A stretch of DNA of 64,000 nucleotides from Acinetobacter sp. B51(2017) (GCF_003711395.1 NZ_PJRJ01000010.1:31632-95631); one strand, 5' to 3'; shown: positions 39,244-49,315, numbered from the stretch's first letter. The notes: generated by a model from the sequence alone, not told the origin. A program made the numbers and translations.

Positions 39244-41413
39244 ACTCATGTAAAAACTGAACTCTTCCAGTTTTTACATCATAAATTGCGCCTACAATGG
39301 CAATCTGCCCTTGCTCATATAATTGTTTTAATACAGCGCTATGCTCCAGAATATAGCCAATGTTATACAGCACATTCATACGCGTTACTTGGTCAATAAA
39401 AGCAGGGCTTAAATCGCGTGGCTGCATTAAACTATGCACGCTATTGACTGATTCCATTAACGGTCCTAATACATATTGAATATGTGGCATCCCCGCAACA
39501 TCTTCAATTTTTTGATTGCTTAAACGTAGTTGGCAGGCACTGCTTACTGCACCACAATCGGTATGCCCTAATACTACAATGACTTTAGCACCCTTAGCTT
39601 GGCAAGCAAATTCCAGTGAACCTAACACCTTCTGCCCTGCTACATTGCCTGCAATGCGTAAACTAAATAGATCACCAATACCTACATCAAAAATCATCTC
39701 AGTGGGGGCGCGTGAATCCATACAGCCTAGTACGGCGGCAATCGGATGTTGACCTTCATCAGCAGTGACGCGAATTTGACGGTAAATATCTCGTTGTAAA
39801 CGCTCATTGGCTACAAAGCGTTGATTGCCCTCTTGTAAAATCGTCAACACCTGCTGTGGGCTTAGGTTGCGCTGTACATCGGCAGTGGCAATATCAATAT
39901 CGAGTACAGCATCATCAATCTCTGGATAATGTTGTTTAAAGCCAATCAGTTTTAAATCAATTTTACGTTGTACAGCGGTTTCATTTTGATAGTCCTGAAT
40001 TACATCGTAAATATCAGGATCAATACTATGACAATGCGTGGCATCAATAATCAATTGTTCATGTTTATGCACATGCGACAATGCAGTAATTAAGCTAGAG
40101 CGGTTTAAAAATGTCACTTGTGAAGGCAGTTCAATTCGCGTTACCACACCATGTAAATGCTTTTCTTTATAGATACGCACACCTTTATGTAGGTTGCCAT
40201 ATAAAATAAAGCCGGCACTCACCGCCAGACCAATCAAAATCCCCATCAATAAATCGGTGAATAAAATTGCCAATAAGGTAATAATAAACGGTAAAAACTG
40301 TTTCCAACCTTTTGCTAGCATTTGCTTAAACAGTCTAGGATGGGTCAGTTTAAAACCAGTAATGATCAAGATCGCTGCCAGTGCAGACAACGGAATCATA
40401 TTCATTAGCGGTACAAAAAATACCACTGCCAATAATAATAAAATACCATGGGTAATGCTTGAACATTTACTGCGTGAACCGGCATTGGCATTTACCGAAC
40501 TGCGTACAATCACCGAAGTTAACGGCATACCACCAATCAAGCCAGATGCCATGTTACCTACGCCCTGCGCCCACAATTCACGGTTCGGTGGTGATGAGCG
40601 TTTATAGGGATCGAGTTTATCGGCAGCTTCTAAATTCAGCAGGGTTTCTAGTGATGCAACAACTGCTAAGGTAATCGCGCCCGTGTAAATTAGCGGCTCT
40701 GCTAAATAGCTCCAATCTGGAAAAATAAATACTGCACTTGGATTGGCTAAAATATTAGGTAACTGAATTAAATTTTGGCTTTGAATACTCAGCCCTAAGG
40801 TACTTAAGACAAAATTTAAAATTGCCGCCAGTAAAACCGCGATGAGTGCTGAAGGTAAGAGTAGCTTTTTCAAAGGACTAGCATCCCAAGCCAACATCAC
40901 CAAAACACTTAAAATACCAATTGCGGCAGCTATGGTATCAACCTGTGCCATAGAAATTTCATGGATGCTGCCCCAACTAAAATCAGTAATTCCAAACAAA
41001 TACGGAATTTGACTTAAAATAAGAATGACACCAATGGCTGCCAATAAACCCAAAATCACGTTATTAGGCACAAAATTAGCAAAGAAACCTAACTTAAATA
41101 CGCCAAACAACAATTGCAGTACACCCGCAAAAATGACCGACAATAAAAAAGCGGCATAATTGCCGCCCAATTGTTCTAACTGCATTAAGATGACTGCAGT
41201 TAAGCCTGCAGCTGGCCCTGCAACACTAATATGTGAGCCACTAAGCATACCCACCACAATCCCACCGACAATACCCGCGATAATACCGGCCATAATTGGT
41301 GCGCCAGAGGCTAAAGCAATGCCTAGACAAAGTGGTAGTGCCACTAAAAAAACCACTGTACCAGACAGTAAATCTTTAAGATGAAACTTACTTTTTTCTG
41401 CTAAATTCAACAT
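39242..41413 (-). CDS. SulP anion transporter fused to beta-carbonic anhydrase
   Basis: A fusion of 723 residues. The first part (about 1-400) is a SulP/SLC26 transporter with 10-14 membrane helices (SGTVVFLVALPLCLGIALASGAP), followed by a STAS-like segment (about 430-510). The C-terminal 200 residues are a beta-carbonic anhydrase with zinc ligands in VLGCMDSRAP and GHTDCGAV. The fusion probably couples bicarbonate uptake to CO2/bicarbonate interconversion; this is inference. Such fusions are known in gammaproteobacteria. I chose the ATG at 41411-41413 (MLNLAEKSKFHLKDLL). Confidence 0.92.
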   Translation of the reverse strand: MLNLAEKSKFHLKDLLSGTVVFLVALPLCLGIALASGAPIMAGIIAGIVGGIVVGMLSGSHISVAGPAAGLTAVILMQLEQLGGNYAAFLLSVIFAGVLQLLFGVFKLGFFANFVPNNVILGLLAAIGVILILSQIPYLFGITDFSWGSIHEISMAQVDTIAAAIGILSVLVMLAWDASPLKKLLLPSALIAVLLAAILNFVLSTLGLSIQSQNLIQLPNILANPSAVFIFPDWSYLAEPLIYTGAITLAVVASLETLLNLEAADKLDPYKRSSPPNRELWAQGVGNMASGLIGGMPLTSVIVRSSVNANAGSRSKCSSITHGILLLLAVVFFVPLMNMIPLSALAAILIITGFKLTHPRLFKQMLAKGWKQFLPFIITLLAILFTDLLMGILIGLAVSAGFILYGNLHKGVRIYKEKHLHGVVTRIELPSQVTFLNRSSLITALSHVHKHEQLIIDATHCHSIDPDIYDVIQDYQNETAVQRKIDLKLIGFKQHYPEIDDAVLDIDIATADVQRNLSPQQVLTILQEGNQRFVANERLQRDIYRQIRVTADEGQHPIAAVLGCMDSRAPTEMIFDVGIGDLFSLRIAGNVAGQKVLGSLEFACQAKGAKVIVVLGHTDCGAVSSACQLRLSNQKIEDVAGMPHIQYVLGPLMESVNSVHSLMQPRDLSPAFIDQVTRMNVLYNIGYILEHSAVLKQLYEQGQIAIVGAIYDVKTGRVQFLHE

Positions 41414-41650
41414 AATAATTAACCATTTATAATAAATATCGAGTCTCAAAAACACATCGACTCAAAGCGTGCTGGGCTTTTACCCTCAAAAAAAACCCGC
41501 AGCCAATATGCTTGATTTTTACTCAATTTTTATAGACTATTTATGCTGTCAAATTGTGTGATTTTTATGCTTTTTTACAACACTTCAGATTAGCTTCAGC
41601 TAACTTTGTTATGTTGGGCAATTTTGCAATCTTAAGTTTCATTCAACCAT

Positions 41651-41678
41651 AAAAAAACCTCCCCGAAGGGAGGTTTTT
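41651..41678 (-). terminator. Terminator after tex
   Basis: AACCTCCC CGAA GGGAGGTT with flanking A and T runs, 16 bases beyond the tex stop on the minus strand. Confidence 0.85.
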
Positions 41679-41693
41679 AGAGTGCTTAAAAGA

Positions 41694-44042
41694 TTATTTC
41701 GAACCTTTAATCCCTGCTTGTAAAAGGAGTGCACCTAAACCACCAATTTTTTGCTCTTGTGGTTTTTGGTTTTGTGGTTTTTTCGCTTGTGGACGTTCGC
41801 CTTGCGGACGTTGTTGCTGTGGGCGTTTCGCTTGTGGCTTACGTTCAGCACGTTGCTCAGTTGGCTCACGACGTGGACGTGGTGCTTTTACTGGCTGTGA
41901 ACCTTCTGGACGCATGGATAAATTCACACGGTTACGTTCAGCATCAACATTAAGTACACGTACTTGTACGATTTGACCTGGTTTCACCACTTTATGTGGA
42001 TCAGCGACAAATTCATTAGCAAGTTCAGAAATATGTACTAAACCATCTTGATGTACGCCAACATCTACAAAGGCACCAAAGTTAGTGACGTTGGTAATCA
42101 CACCTTCTAAAGTTAGGCCTTCGGTCAGTTGTTTAACATCAGTAATATCATCACGGAACTTAGCAGTACGGAATTCAGGACGTGGATCACGACCCGGTTT
42201 TTCAAGTTCGCTTAACACATCTTGAATCGTCGGTAGACCCACTTTTTCGTCGACAAACTCTTCTGCATTCACTTGGCGAATAATTTCAGCATTGCCAATG
42301 ATGTCTTTTACGGTTGTACCTTTGGCCGCCACAATTTTAGCCACTAAAGCATAGCTTTCAGGGTGTACCGCAGAAGCGTCCAGTGGTTCGCTACCGTCTT
42401 GAATACGTAAGAAACCTGCCGCTTGTTCAAAAGTACGCTCGCCTAAACGCGGTACATTTTTAAGTGCAGTACGCGCTTCAAAACGACCGTGTTCTTTACG
42501 GTATTCCACGATTTGCTGAGCAATGGCTTTATTTAAACCTGCGATATAACCCAAAATTGCTGAAGATGCAGTGTTTACATCTACACCCACAGCGTTCACA
42601 CAGTCTTCAACTATAGCATCAAGGGTTTTAGCTAAACCAGTTTGGTTAACGTCATGTTGATATTGACCAACACCAATCGATTTAGGCTCAATTTTTACCA
42701 ATTCAGCCAATGGATCTTGTAAACGACGCGCAATTGACACTGCACCACGAATCGATACATCTAAATCTGGTAATTCTTGTGCTGCTAATTCAGAGGCCGA
42801 ATACACCGACGCACCTGCTTCAGACACTGTAACGCGAGTTAAATTCAGATCGCTGTTGGCAGCCATCATTTCAGCCACAACGCTTTCTGTTTCACGGCTT
42901 GCTGTACCGTTACCAATCGCGATTAAATCAACATTGAATTCACGGCATAAACGCGCAAGTTCTGCAATCGCACCAGCTTTATCTTCTTTTGGTGCAAATG
43001 GATACACAGTGCTATGGGCAACTACATCACCTGAAGCATTCACAACCGCAAGTTTTACACCAGTACGGATACCAGGATCGACACCTAAAGTCGTGCGTGC
43101 ACCTGCTGGTGCAGAAAGTAGCAGATGACGTAAGTTTTCAGCAAATACATTCATCGCCTCAGATTCAGCAGCTAAACGCTTTTCAGTCAGTAAAGAATGT
43201 TCGATACTTGGACGAACTTTGCCTAACCAAAATAGTTTAGCAGTTTGCTTTAAAAACTCTTGGCGTGCAGTTGGTGCAACTGCATCTAAGTTGTATTCAG
43301 TTTCAATACGTGCGATTGGCGCAGCATCTTCACCATCTACTTTTAGACCCAATACGTTTTCTTGACGACCACGTAACATCGCGAGTAAACGGTGCGATGG
43401 CACTTTATTTAGGTTTTCAGAGAAATCGAAGTAATCGCGGAATTTCTTACCCACTTCTTTTTTCTCGTCCGACACAACTTGGCTTTTAAGTAGCGCAGTT
43501 TTGGCAAACATGGCTTTTAGTTCAGCAGTTAAGGCAATGTTTTGGGCCCATTCATCAATAATGATGTGCTGAATGCCATCAAGCTGGCTGTCTAAATCCG
43601 CGTAGTTTTCATGGCTAAAGCCTGTTAATGCAATGCTTGGCTCAACTTCTTCGCTTAAAATTTTTGCTGCGATGTCACCCAAACCTGCTTCTTTGGCTTT
43701 AAACGATTTGCTGGTACGTTTTGGACGGTAAGGTGCGTAAATTTCTTCTAATGCATTTTTAGTTTCTGCCGCATTCACACGCGCTAATAAATCATCAGAT
43801 AGTTTATTTTGTTCTTTGAGTGATTCGATTACTTTTTCGCGGCGCTCGAACAAATCACGTAAATACGATAAACGCGTATCGAGTTGGCGTAACTGCGTAT
43901 CGTCTAAGCCTTGAGTTACTTCTTTACGGTAACGCGCAATAAATGGAACGCTGGCCCCTTCGTCAATCAGCTTAATGGCAGCTTCGACTTGATTTGGACG
44001 TACGGCAATTTCTTTTGCCAACTGCTGAACTAAGTCAGTCAT
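41694..44042 (-). CDS. tex: Tex-family RNA-binding transcription accessory protein
   Basis: A conserved nucleic-acid-binding protein (relative of eukaryotic Spt6). The 782 residues start MTDLVQQLAKEIAVRPNQV, with IDEGASVPFIARYRKEVTQGLDD typical of the N-terminal helical domain. A YqgF-like RNase H fold (TLGVDPGIRTGVKLAVV), helix-hairpin-helix repeats (NTASSAILGYIAGLN, LKNVPRLGERTFEQAAGF) and a C-terminal S1 domain (GVITNVTNFGAFVDVGVHQDG) follow, then a basic Arg/Pro/Gln tail. The frame extends upstream to 44147 without family support, so I use the ATG at 44040-44042. Confidence 0.93.
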   Translation of the reverse strand: MTDLVQQLAKEIAVRPNQVEAAIKLIDEGASVPFIARYRKEVTQGLDDTQLRQLDTRLSYLRDLFERREKVIESLKEQNKLSDDLLARVNAAETKNALEEIYAPYRPKRTSKSFKAKEAGLGDIAAKILSEEVEPSIALTGFSHENYADLDSQLDGIQHIIIDEWAQNIALTAELKAMFAKTALLKSQVVSDEKKEVGKKFRDYFDFSENLNKVPSHRLLAMLRGRQENVLGLKVDGEDAAPIARIETEYNLDAVAPTARQEFLKQTAKLFWLGKVRPSIEHSLLTEKRLAAESEAMNVFAENLRHLLLSAPAGARTTLGVDPGIRTGVKLAVVNASGDVVAHSTVYPFAPKEDKAGAIAELARLCREFNVDLIAIGNGTASRETESVVAEMMAANSDLNLTRVTVSEAGASVYSASELAAQELPDLDVSIRGAVSIARRLQDPLAELVKIEPKSIGVGQYQHDVNQTGLAKTLDAIVEDCVNAVGVDVNTASSAILGYIAGLNKAIAQQIVEYRKEHGRFEARTALKNVPRLGERTFEQAAGFLRIQDGSEPLDASAVHPESYALVAKIVAAKGTTVKDIIGNAEIIRQVNAEEFVDEKVGLPTIQDVLSELEKPGRDPRPEFRTAKFRDDITDVKQLTEGLTLEGVITNVTNFGAFVDVGVHQDGLVHISELANEFVADPHKVVKPGQIVQVRVLNVDAERNRVNLSMRPEGSQPVKAPRPRREPTEQRAERKPQAKRPQQQRPQGERPQAKKPQNQKPQEQKIGGLGALLLQAGIKGSK

Positions 44043-44363
44043 CGTGTTGATCCCACAAGGATAAGTACTAAATGCCATGATTATAAAGACCAAGACTATA
44101 AAATCCACATTTGTTTTCGTAAATTTATGCTTGGTTGTTCTTGCCAATTTGGTATAGTTTTACTTAAGCGCACAAAATAACAGCAAAAGCGTGACAAAGA
44201 ATAAGATTCTTGCCTTTTTATGCAGCATTTTACCTGTATATGTTTGGTATCTATGTCTTGATTTTAGCTCGTATATTTGTTGCTTTAGAGCATAGTAAAG
44301 CCATTTGAATATCGTATACTGAAATCCGACATGACGATGACAATAAAGAATAAGGAGCACATT
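44043..44363. other. Divergent intergenic region between tex and ompR
   Basis: About 320 AT-rich bases with promoters for both directions. Short open frames here on the minus strand have no coding character. The ompR ribosome site AAGGAG lies at its right end. Confidence 0.4.
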
Positions 44364-45125
44364 ATGAGTTTAGTTGTACCCGCTGAAAATTTAGATGCTG
44401 TACAAGAAACCGACCGCGTCGAACGCATCCTCGTTGTAGATGATGATGTGCGTTTACGTACTTTGCTACAACGCTTTTTAGAAGATAAAGGTTTTGTAGT
44501 TAAAACTGCACATGACGCCACGCAAATGGATCGTTTATTACAGCGTGAACTGTTCTCGCTCATCGTGCTGGATTTTATGTTACCGGTTGAAGATGGCTTA
44601 AGTATTTGCCGTCGTCTACGTCAATCTAATATTGATACACCAATTATTATGCTCACTGCACGCGGGAGCGATTCAGACCGTATTGCAGGTTTAGAAGCAG
44701 GTGCAGATGACTACTTACCTAAACCATTTAATCCAAATGAGTTGTTGGCACGTATTCGTGCGGTATTACGTCGTCAAGTCCGTGAAGTGCCTGGCGCACC
44801 AAGCCAACATATGGAAGTGGTGAGTTTTGGCCCATGGTCACTTGATTTATCTACTCGCACCTTAACCCGTGAAGGTCAAGTCGTCACTTTAACCACAGGT
44901 GAATTTGCCGTGCTTAAAGCACTGGTACAACATCCGCGTGAACCTTTAACCCGCGATAAACTGATGAATTTAGCGCGTGGTCGTGAATGGGGTGCGATGG
45001 AGCGTTCGATTGACGTGCAAGTGTCACGTTTACGCCGTTTAATTGAAGAAAACCCTGCCCGTGCGCGTTATATTCAAACTGTTTGGGGTGTAGGTTACGT
45101 TTTTGTTCCAGATGGCGCTGAATAA
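44364..45125 (+). CDS. ompR: Response regulator OmpR
   Basis: The DNA-binding half of the osmotic/envelope two-component system. The 253 residues comprise a receiver domain (phosphorylated Asp70 in LIVLDFMLPVEDG, acidic pocket VVDDD, Lys in DDYLPKPF) and a winged-helix domain (TLTREGQVVTLTTGEFAVLKALV, RSIDVQVSRLRRLIEENP, YIQTVWGVGYVFVP). AAGGAG precedes the ATG at 44364 by about 7 bases; the 11 upstream codons are not part of it. envZ follows after a strong hairpin. Confidence 0.95.
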   Translation: MSLVVPAENLDAVQETDRVERILVVDDDVRLRTLLQRFLEDKGFVVKTAHDATQMDRLLQRELFSLIVLDFMLPVEDGLSICRRLRQSNIDTPIIMLTARGSDSDRIAGLEAGADDYLPKPFNPNELLARIRAVLRRQVREVPGAPSQHMEVVSFGPWSLDLSTRTLTREGQVVTLTTGEFAVLKALVQHPREPLTRDKLMNLARGREWGAMERSIDVQVSRLRRLIEENPARARYIQTVWGVGYVFVPDGAE

Positions 45126-45138
45126 TAATATTCAAGTT

Positions 45139-45170
45139 GGGTTTACTGTTGCAGTAAACCCTATTTTTTT
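45139..45170 (+). terminator. Terminator-like hairpin between ompR and envZ
   Basis: A perfect 10-bp stem GGGTTTACTG TTG CAGTAAACCC followed by TATTTTTTT. It lies 14 bases after the ompR stop and 22 before the envZ start. It has every feature of an intrinsic terminator, so envZ should be reached only by read-through or from its own promoter. Confidence 0.8.
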
Positions 45171-45191
45171 GGCTTTAATTTGAGAGCAGCG

Positions 45192-46652
45192 GTGAAACTC
45201 GATCCTCTAGACCCACAAGAATTTAAAGATTACGCAGCGTATTCAGAAAAAAAACGTACACCAACCGAACGTTTTTTGGATAAAATCAAGCCACGTTCTG
45301 CCGCCATGCGCACCACTGTTTTGGTGCTCTTTGTCGTGTTATTTAGCCTTTTTATGTCATTGTGGTTTTTTTGGCGCACGCTGTATCTGCCAGAAATTCA
45401 ACAACATGCACGCTACTTAGCCGTCGAACTGGATATTTTAAACGACCCTGATCTACGTATTTATCATCAAGGCGAAATGGTAAATCCACAAGTTTGGCTC
45501 AAAGATCGTGTGGGTCTAGAATATATTACCGACCCCGATGAGTTTCCCAATGTACGAGAAAAAGTCATTGCGGAATTTTTTACCAATCAAATTGAAAAAA
45601 AATTAGCCAAAGAAATGGGCATTGAAAATGTCACGGTATATTTTCAGTTTAAGCCTAGCCCACGCATTTGGATTCAAACCCCTGAAATGCAAGGTAATTG
45701 GGCGCGTGAACCACTAAAAACCTATGCCAATTATAGCCCCGAATTGGTCATTGCTTGGTTGTTAGGTACGCCATTAATTGCTGCCATTATTATTTTAACT
45801 TTAGTGCGTCAGCTGAATCGTCCACTACGTCGTTTGCAAAATGCCGCCAATAGCTACACCAAAAATGGCACTGCACCCTATTTAGAAACCAACCACGGTC
45901 CACAAGAAATTCGCGAAGTTAATCAAGCATTTAACCGTATGATTTATAGTCTAGATCAGACTGAGCGTGATCGGCGTATCATGTTGGCGGGGATTTCCCA
46001 TGATTTACGCACACCGCTGACACGCATTCGATTAAGCGCAGAAATGATGCCTGATGAAGACTTTTTAAAAGAAGGTCTGATTTACGATGTCGAAGATATG
46101 GATGCGATTTTAAATCAATTTATTTCTTATATGCGTGATGGTTCCGATGAAGAACCGCAAGACACCGACATCAATAGCTTATTACAAGAGCTGGTCGTAC
46201 AATTTAAACCTTTAAATATTCATTTTAGCCCCCATGAATTACCTATCATTCAGGCACGCAGTTTATCATTAAAGCGTTTAATTGGTAATTTAATTAACAA
46301 TGCTAAACGCTATGGTGCAGAACCGATTGAAATTTCTGCACAAATGATAGATGAACGCATTTTGATTTGTGTTGCTGATCACGGCGAAGGGATTCCTGAA
46401 GATCAAATTGATGATCTGATGCAACCTTTTGTGCGGGGTAATGCTGCACGAACGGTGCAAGGCAGTGGTCTAGGGCTGGCAATTGTGAAACGTATTGTCG
46501 ATATTCATCAAGGTGAACTACTGATTCATAATCGCCCCGAAGGCGGCTTAGAAGCCATTATTTCTTTGCCCTTACACAGCAAGCAAATCCCTGAAATTGA
46601 AGCACATAGTACACTGGAAAAACTCAAACAAAGTTTGAGTGATCGCTTTTAA
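45192..46652 (+). CDS. envZ: Sensor histidine kinase EnvZ
   Basis: The membrane sensor partner of OmpR. The 486 residues have a cytoplasmic N-terminus, two membrane helices (about 40-62 and 190-212) around a periplasmic domain, a HAMP domain, the dimerisation box with His270 in GISHDLRTPLTRIRL, and an HATPase domain (NLINNAKRYG, VADHGEGIPE, GSGLGLAIVKRIVD). I chose the GTG at 45192 (KLDPLDPQEF) preceded by GAGAG; a TTG at 45180 is also open. Periplasmic domain is larger than in E. coli EnvZ. Confidence 0.9.
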   Translation: MKLDPLDPQEFKDYAAYSEKKRTPTERFLDKIKPRSAAMRTTVLVLFVVLFSLFMSLWFFWRTLYLPEIQQHARYLAVELDILNDPDLRIYHQGEMVNPQVWLKDRVGLEYITDPDEFPNVREKVIAEFFTNQIEKKLAKEMGIENVTVYFQFKPSPRIWIQTPEMQGNWAREPLKTYANYSPELVIAWLLGTPLIAAIIILTLVRQLNRPLRRLQNAANSYTKNGTAPYLETNHGPQEIREVNQAFNRMIYSLDQTERDRRIMLAGISHDLRTPLTRIRLSAEMMPDEDFLKEGLIYDVEDMDAILNQFISYMRDGSDEEPQDTDINSLLQELVVQFKPLNIHFSPHELPIIQARSLSLKRLIGNLINNAKRYGAEPIEISAQMIDERILICVADHGEGIPEDQIDDLMQPFVRGNAARTVQGSGLGLAIVKRIVDIHQGELLIHNRPEGGLEAIISLPLHSKQIPEIEAHSTLEKLKQSLSDRF

Positions 46653-46857
46653 CTATTGTTCAATATTTAAGCAAACAACTTTGTTTAAATAATAAACCGC
46701 TGAGTTTAATTTATTTAAAATCATGTGTTTATATATTATAATATTAATTTATACCCACATTTTTTGAAAAAATTAGACCTTAGCCTAACAGCTATGCACA
46801 ATGGCTTTTCTGATCGGTACAATCCGTGTCAGCTTTAAAATTTAACGAGAGTAAACC

Positions 46858-48363
46858 ATGTCTTTAGATCGCATTCGTTTAGCTTCACTTCATGACAAAG
46901 TCATCAGCGCTGCTCAAGCTGCTGAATTCATCAAAGATGGTATGACTGTAGGTATGAGTGGCTTTACTCGCGCAGGCGAAGCAAAAGCTGTACCTTTAGC
47001 TTTAGTAGAACGTGCCAAAACTAACCCATTAAAAATTACACTAATTACGGGTGCAAGTTTAGGTAACGACCTTGACAAAAAATTAACGGAAGTCGGTGCG
47101 CTGGCACGTCGTCTTCCGTTCCAAGTGGATAACACATTACGTAAAGCCATCAACAAAGGCGAAGTGATGTTTATCGACCAACATTTATCTGAAACTGTTG
47201 AGCAAATGCGCAACGGTCAGCTAAAGAAAAACGAAATCGCTGTCATTGAAGCTGTAGCGATTACTGAAGATGGCGGCATCATTCCAACAACGTCTGTAGG
47301 TAACTCTGCAAGTTTCGTACAATTTGCGGATCAAGTGATTGTTGAAATCAACACCAACTTAAGCCCAGCATTTGAAGGTTTACACGACATCTATATCCCA
47401 GAGATGCGTCCTAACCGTAGTTCGATTCCATTAACTGTATCTGATGAGCGTATTGGTACGGCTGCGATCCAAGTTGACCCAGCGAAAATCGTGGGTATTG
47501 TGATTAACAGCGAATTACATGACTCTCCATCTACAGTAACTGAGCCTGATGACGAAACTCAAAGCATTGCTGATCACTTAATCGCATTCTTTGAACGTGA
47601 AGTTGCAGCAAAGCGTCTGCCATCTAACTTAGGTCCATTACAAGCAGGTATTGGTTCAATTGCCAATGCGGTACTTACTGGTCTAAAAGAATCTAACTTT
47701 GAAGATCTTGTGATGTACTCAGAAGTACTACAAGACTGTACTTTCGAATTAATTGATGCAGGCAAAATGAAGTTCGCTTCTGGTTCTTCAATCACTTTAT
47801 CTGAAAAATTTGGTGAGAAAGTATTTAATAACATCGAAGCATACAAGGACAAACTTGTGCTTCGTCCACAAGAAATTTCAAACCACCCTGAAATCGTACG
47901 TCGTTTAGGTATTATTGGTATCAATACTGCACTTGAGTTTGATATCTACGGTAACGTGAACTCAACTCACGTATGCGGTACTAAGATGATGAACGGTATT
48001 GGTGGTTCAGGTGACTTCGCGCGTAACGCACACATTGCAATTTTCGTGACTAAGTCAATCGCCAAAGGTGGTGCAATCTCATCTGTTGTTCCATTTGCCT
48101 CACACATCGACCATGCTTGCCATGACGTTGACGTATTGGTGACAGAACAAGGTTTAGCTGATCTGCGCGGTTTAGCGCCACGCGAACGTGCGCGTGCGAT
48201 TATTGATAACTGTGTACACCCAATGTACCAAGATGCACTAAACGATTACTTCGATCGTGCATGTGCTAAAGGTGGTCAAACGCCGCACATCTTAACTGAA
48301 GCGCTTTCTTGGCACTCAAACTTCGAAGAAACAGGCTCAATGCTTGTGACTGAAGAAGCTTAA
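46858..48363 (+). CDS. Acetyl-CoA hydrolase / succinyl-CoA:acetate CoA-transferase
   Basis: A class I CoA-transferase of 501 residues of the Ach1/Cat1/AarC family. Features: GMTVGMSGFTRAGEAKAVP near 30, NLGPLQAGIGSIANAVL near 255, the likely catalytic Glu in YSEVLQD, and the CoA-binding GGSGDFARNA near 380. In related bacteria it links acetate with succinyl-CoA metabolism. Whether it acts as hydrolase or transferase cannot be decided from the sequence. A monocistronic unit with its own terminator. Confidence 0.9.
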   Translation: MSLDRIRLASLHDKVISAAQAAEFIKDGMTVGMSGFTRAGEAKAVPLALVERAKTNPLKITLITGASLGNDLDKKLTEVGALARRLPFQVDNTLRKAINKGEVMFIDQHLSETVEQMRNGQLKKNEIAVIEAVAITEDGGIIPTTSVGNSASFVQFADQVIVEINTNLSPAFEGLHDIYIPEMRPNRSSIPLTVSDERIGTAAIQVDPAKIVGIVINSELHDSPSTVTEPDDETQSIADHLIAFFEREVAAKRLPSNLGPLQAGIGSIANAVLTGLKESNFEDLVMYSEVLQDCTFELIDAGKMKFASGSSITLSEKFGEKVFNNIEAYKDKLVLRPQEISNHPEIVRRLGIIGINTALEFDIYGNVNSTHVCGTKMMNGIGGSGDFARNAHIAIFVTKSIAKGGAISSVVPFASHIDHACHDVDVLVTEQGLADLRGLAPRERARAIIDNCVHPMYQDALNDYFDRACAKGGQTPHILTEALSWHSNFEETGSMLVTEEA

Positions 48364-48374
48364 GCCAATGCTCT

Positions 48375-48402
48375 AAAAAAACGCCCATCTGGGCGTTTTT
48401 TT
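48375..48402. terminator. Bidirectional terminator
   Basis: AACGCCCATCTGGGCGTT flanked by A and T runs, between the CoA-transferase gene and the convergent methyltransferase gene. Confidence 0.85.
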
Positions 48403-49156
48403 ATACTTGTGCGAGCCGCCCTAAGCGTAATAACACAGGAAAAGTCACGCTAATTGACATCCCGCAGTATTGCTTTAAATCATCAGCAATTTCAGTGAGT
48501 GCTGAATGCCCCGTTTGTCGTTCATAATGCTGTACCGCTGACCAAGTGCTTAAATATTCAAACAGCTGTTGCGCTGTCCATACATAATTAAGCTCAAGCT
48601 CAGGTGTTGGTATTTCCTGAAATGGAAAGGGAATCGTTTGATAGCCCTCATCGATATAATGTCGTTCAGTGTCCCAATAATCCCTTAAAACCTGCTGGTA
48701 CAAATGCTGAATGCTGGCATTGAGTTTGGTATCATGAACTTCAATCAAACCATAACCAATAATGGCTAATACCCCTTCTGGTTTAAGCACGCGTTTTACT
48801 TCCTTATAAAAGCGTTCAAAATCAAACCAATGTACCGCTTGCGCTACCGTGACTAAATCCACCACATGCGCCATTAAATCGCTTTGCTCGGCTTTTTTGA
48901 TCTCATAGCGCACATTGGCAAGCGTAGGTGCATGGTGCAGCTGATTTTCACTAATATCGGTGGCCAAGACATGATTAAAATGCGGTGCTAATAATTGTGT
49001 AAATTGACCTGAGCCTGCACCAACATCCCAAGCCATTTCTCGCTTTGGTACAGATAATAAAATTTGCCCAATAATTTCTTCTGAATAAGTCGGACGCGCT
49101 TTTTGATAACAGTCACTGTATTCTGAAAATAAATCTTTCATTTGGCTATCGCTCAT
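48401..49156 (-). CDS. Class I SAM-dependent methyltransferase
   Basis: A 251-residue methyltransferase of unknown substrate. Motif I is MAWDVGAGSGQFTQLL near residue 40, the acidic loop is VLATDISENQL, and motif IV is VDLVTVAQAVHWFDFERFYKEVKRVLKPEGVLAI near 100, typical of the methyltransferase_11 group. Related proteins are often labelled UbiE/trans-aconitate-like, but nothing here fixes the substrate. It starts MSDSQMKDLFSEYS. Confidence 0.85.
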   Translation of the reverse strand: MSDSQMKDLFSEYSDCYQKARPTYSEEIIGQILLSVPKREMAWDVGAGSGQFTQLLAPHFNHVLATDISENQLHHAPTLANVRYEIKKAEQSDLMAHVVDLVTVAQAVHWFDFERFYKEVKRVLKPEGVLAIIGYGLIEVHDTKLNASIQHLYQQVLRDYWDTERHYIDEGYQTIPFPFQEIPTPELELNYVWTAQQLFEYLSTWSAVQHYERQTGHSALTEIADDLKQYCGMSISVTFPVLLRLGRLAQV

Positions 49157-49200
49157 TTTTTTTATTTTTAATCATTATACGCAAAAAAATTTAAGTATAA

Positions 49201-49234
49201 AAAAAAGCCTCAAACTTTTGTTTGAGGCTTTTTT
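49201..49234 (-). terminator. Terminator after tRNA-Phe copy A
   Basis: GCCTCAAAC TTTT GTTTGAGGC with A and T runs on both sides, just beyond the tRNA 3' end on the minus strand. Confidence 0.85.
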
Positions 49235-49239
49235 GAATA

Positions 49240-49315
49240 TGGTGGCGAGACCCAGGATCGAACTGGGGACACACGGATTTTCAATCCGTTGCTCTACCTA
49301 CTGAGCTATCACGCC
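49240..49315 (-). tRNA. tRNA-Phe (GAA), copy A
   Basis: A 76-base cloverleaf with encoded CCA, minus strand. Anticodon stem-loop ACGGATT GAA AATCCGT. D-loop and T-loop are standard. The acceptor GGCGTGA faces TCTCGCC, leaving a T-T mismatch at positions 5-68; the same mismatch is in copy B. Confidence 0.93.

Noticed and set aside
44160..44563. Minus-strand open frames upstream of and over ompR
   Set aside because: They overlap the ompR start region, lack ribosome sites and have no recognisable protein features.
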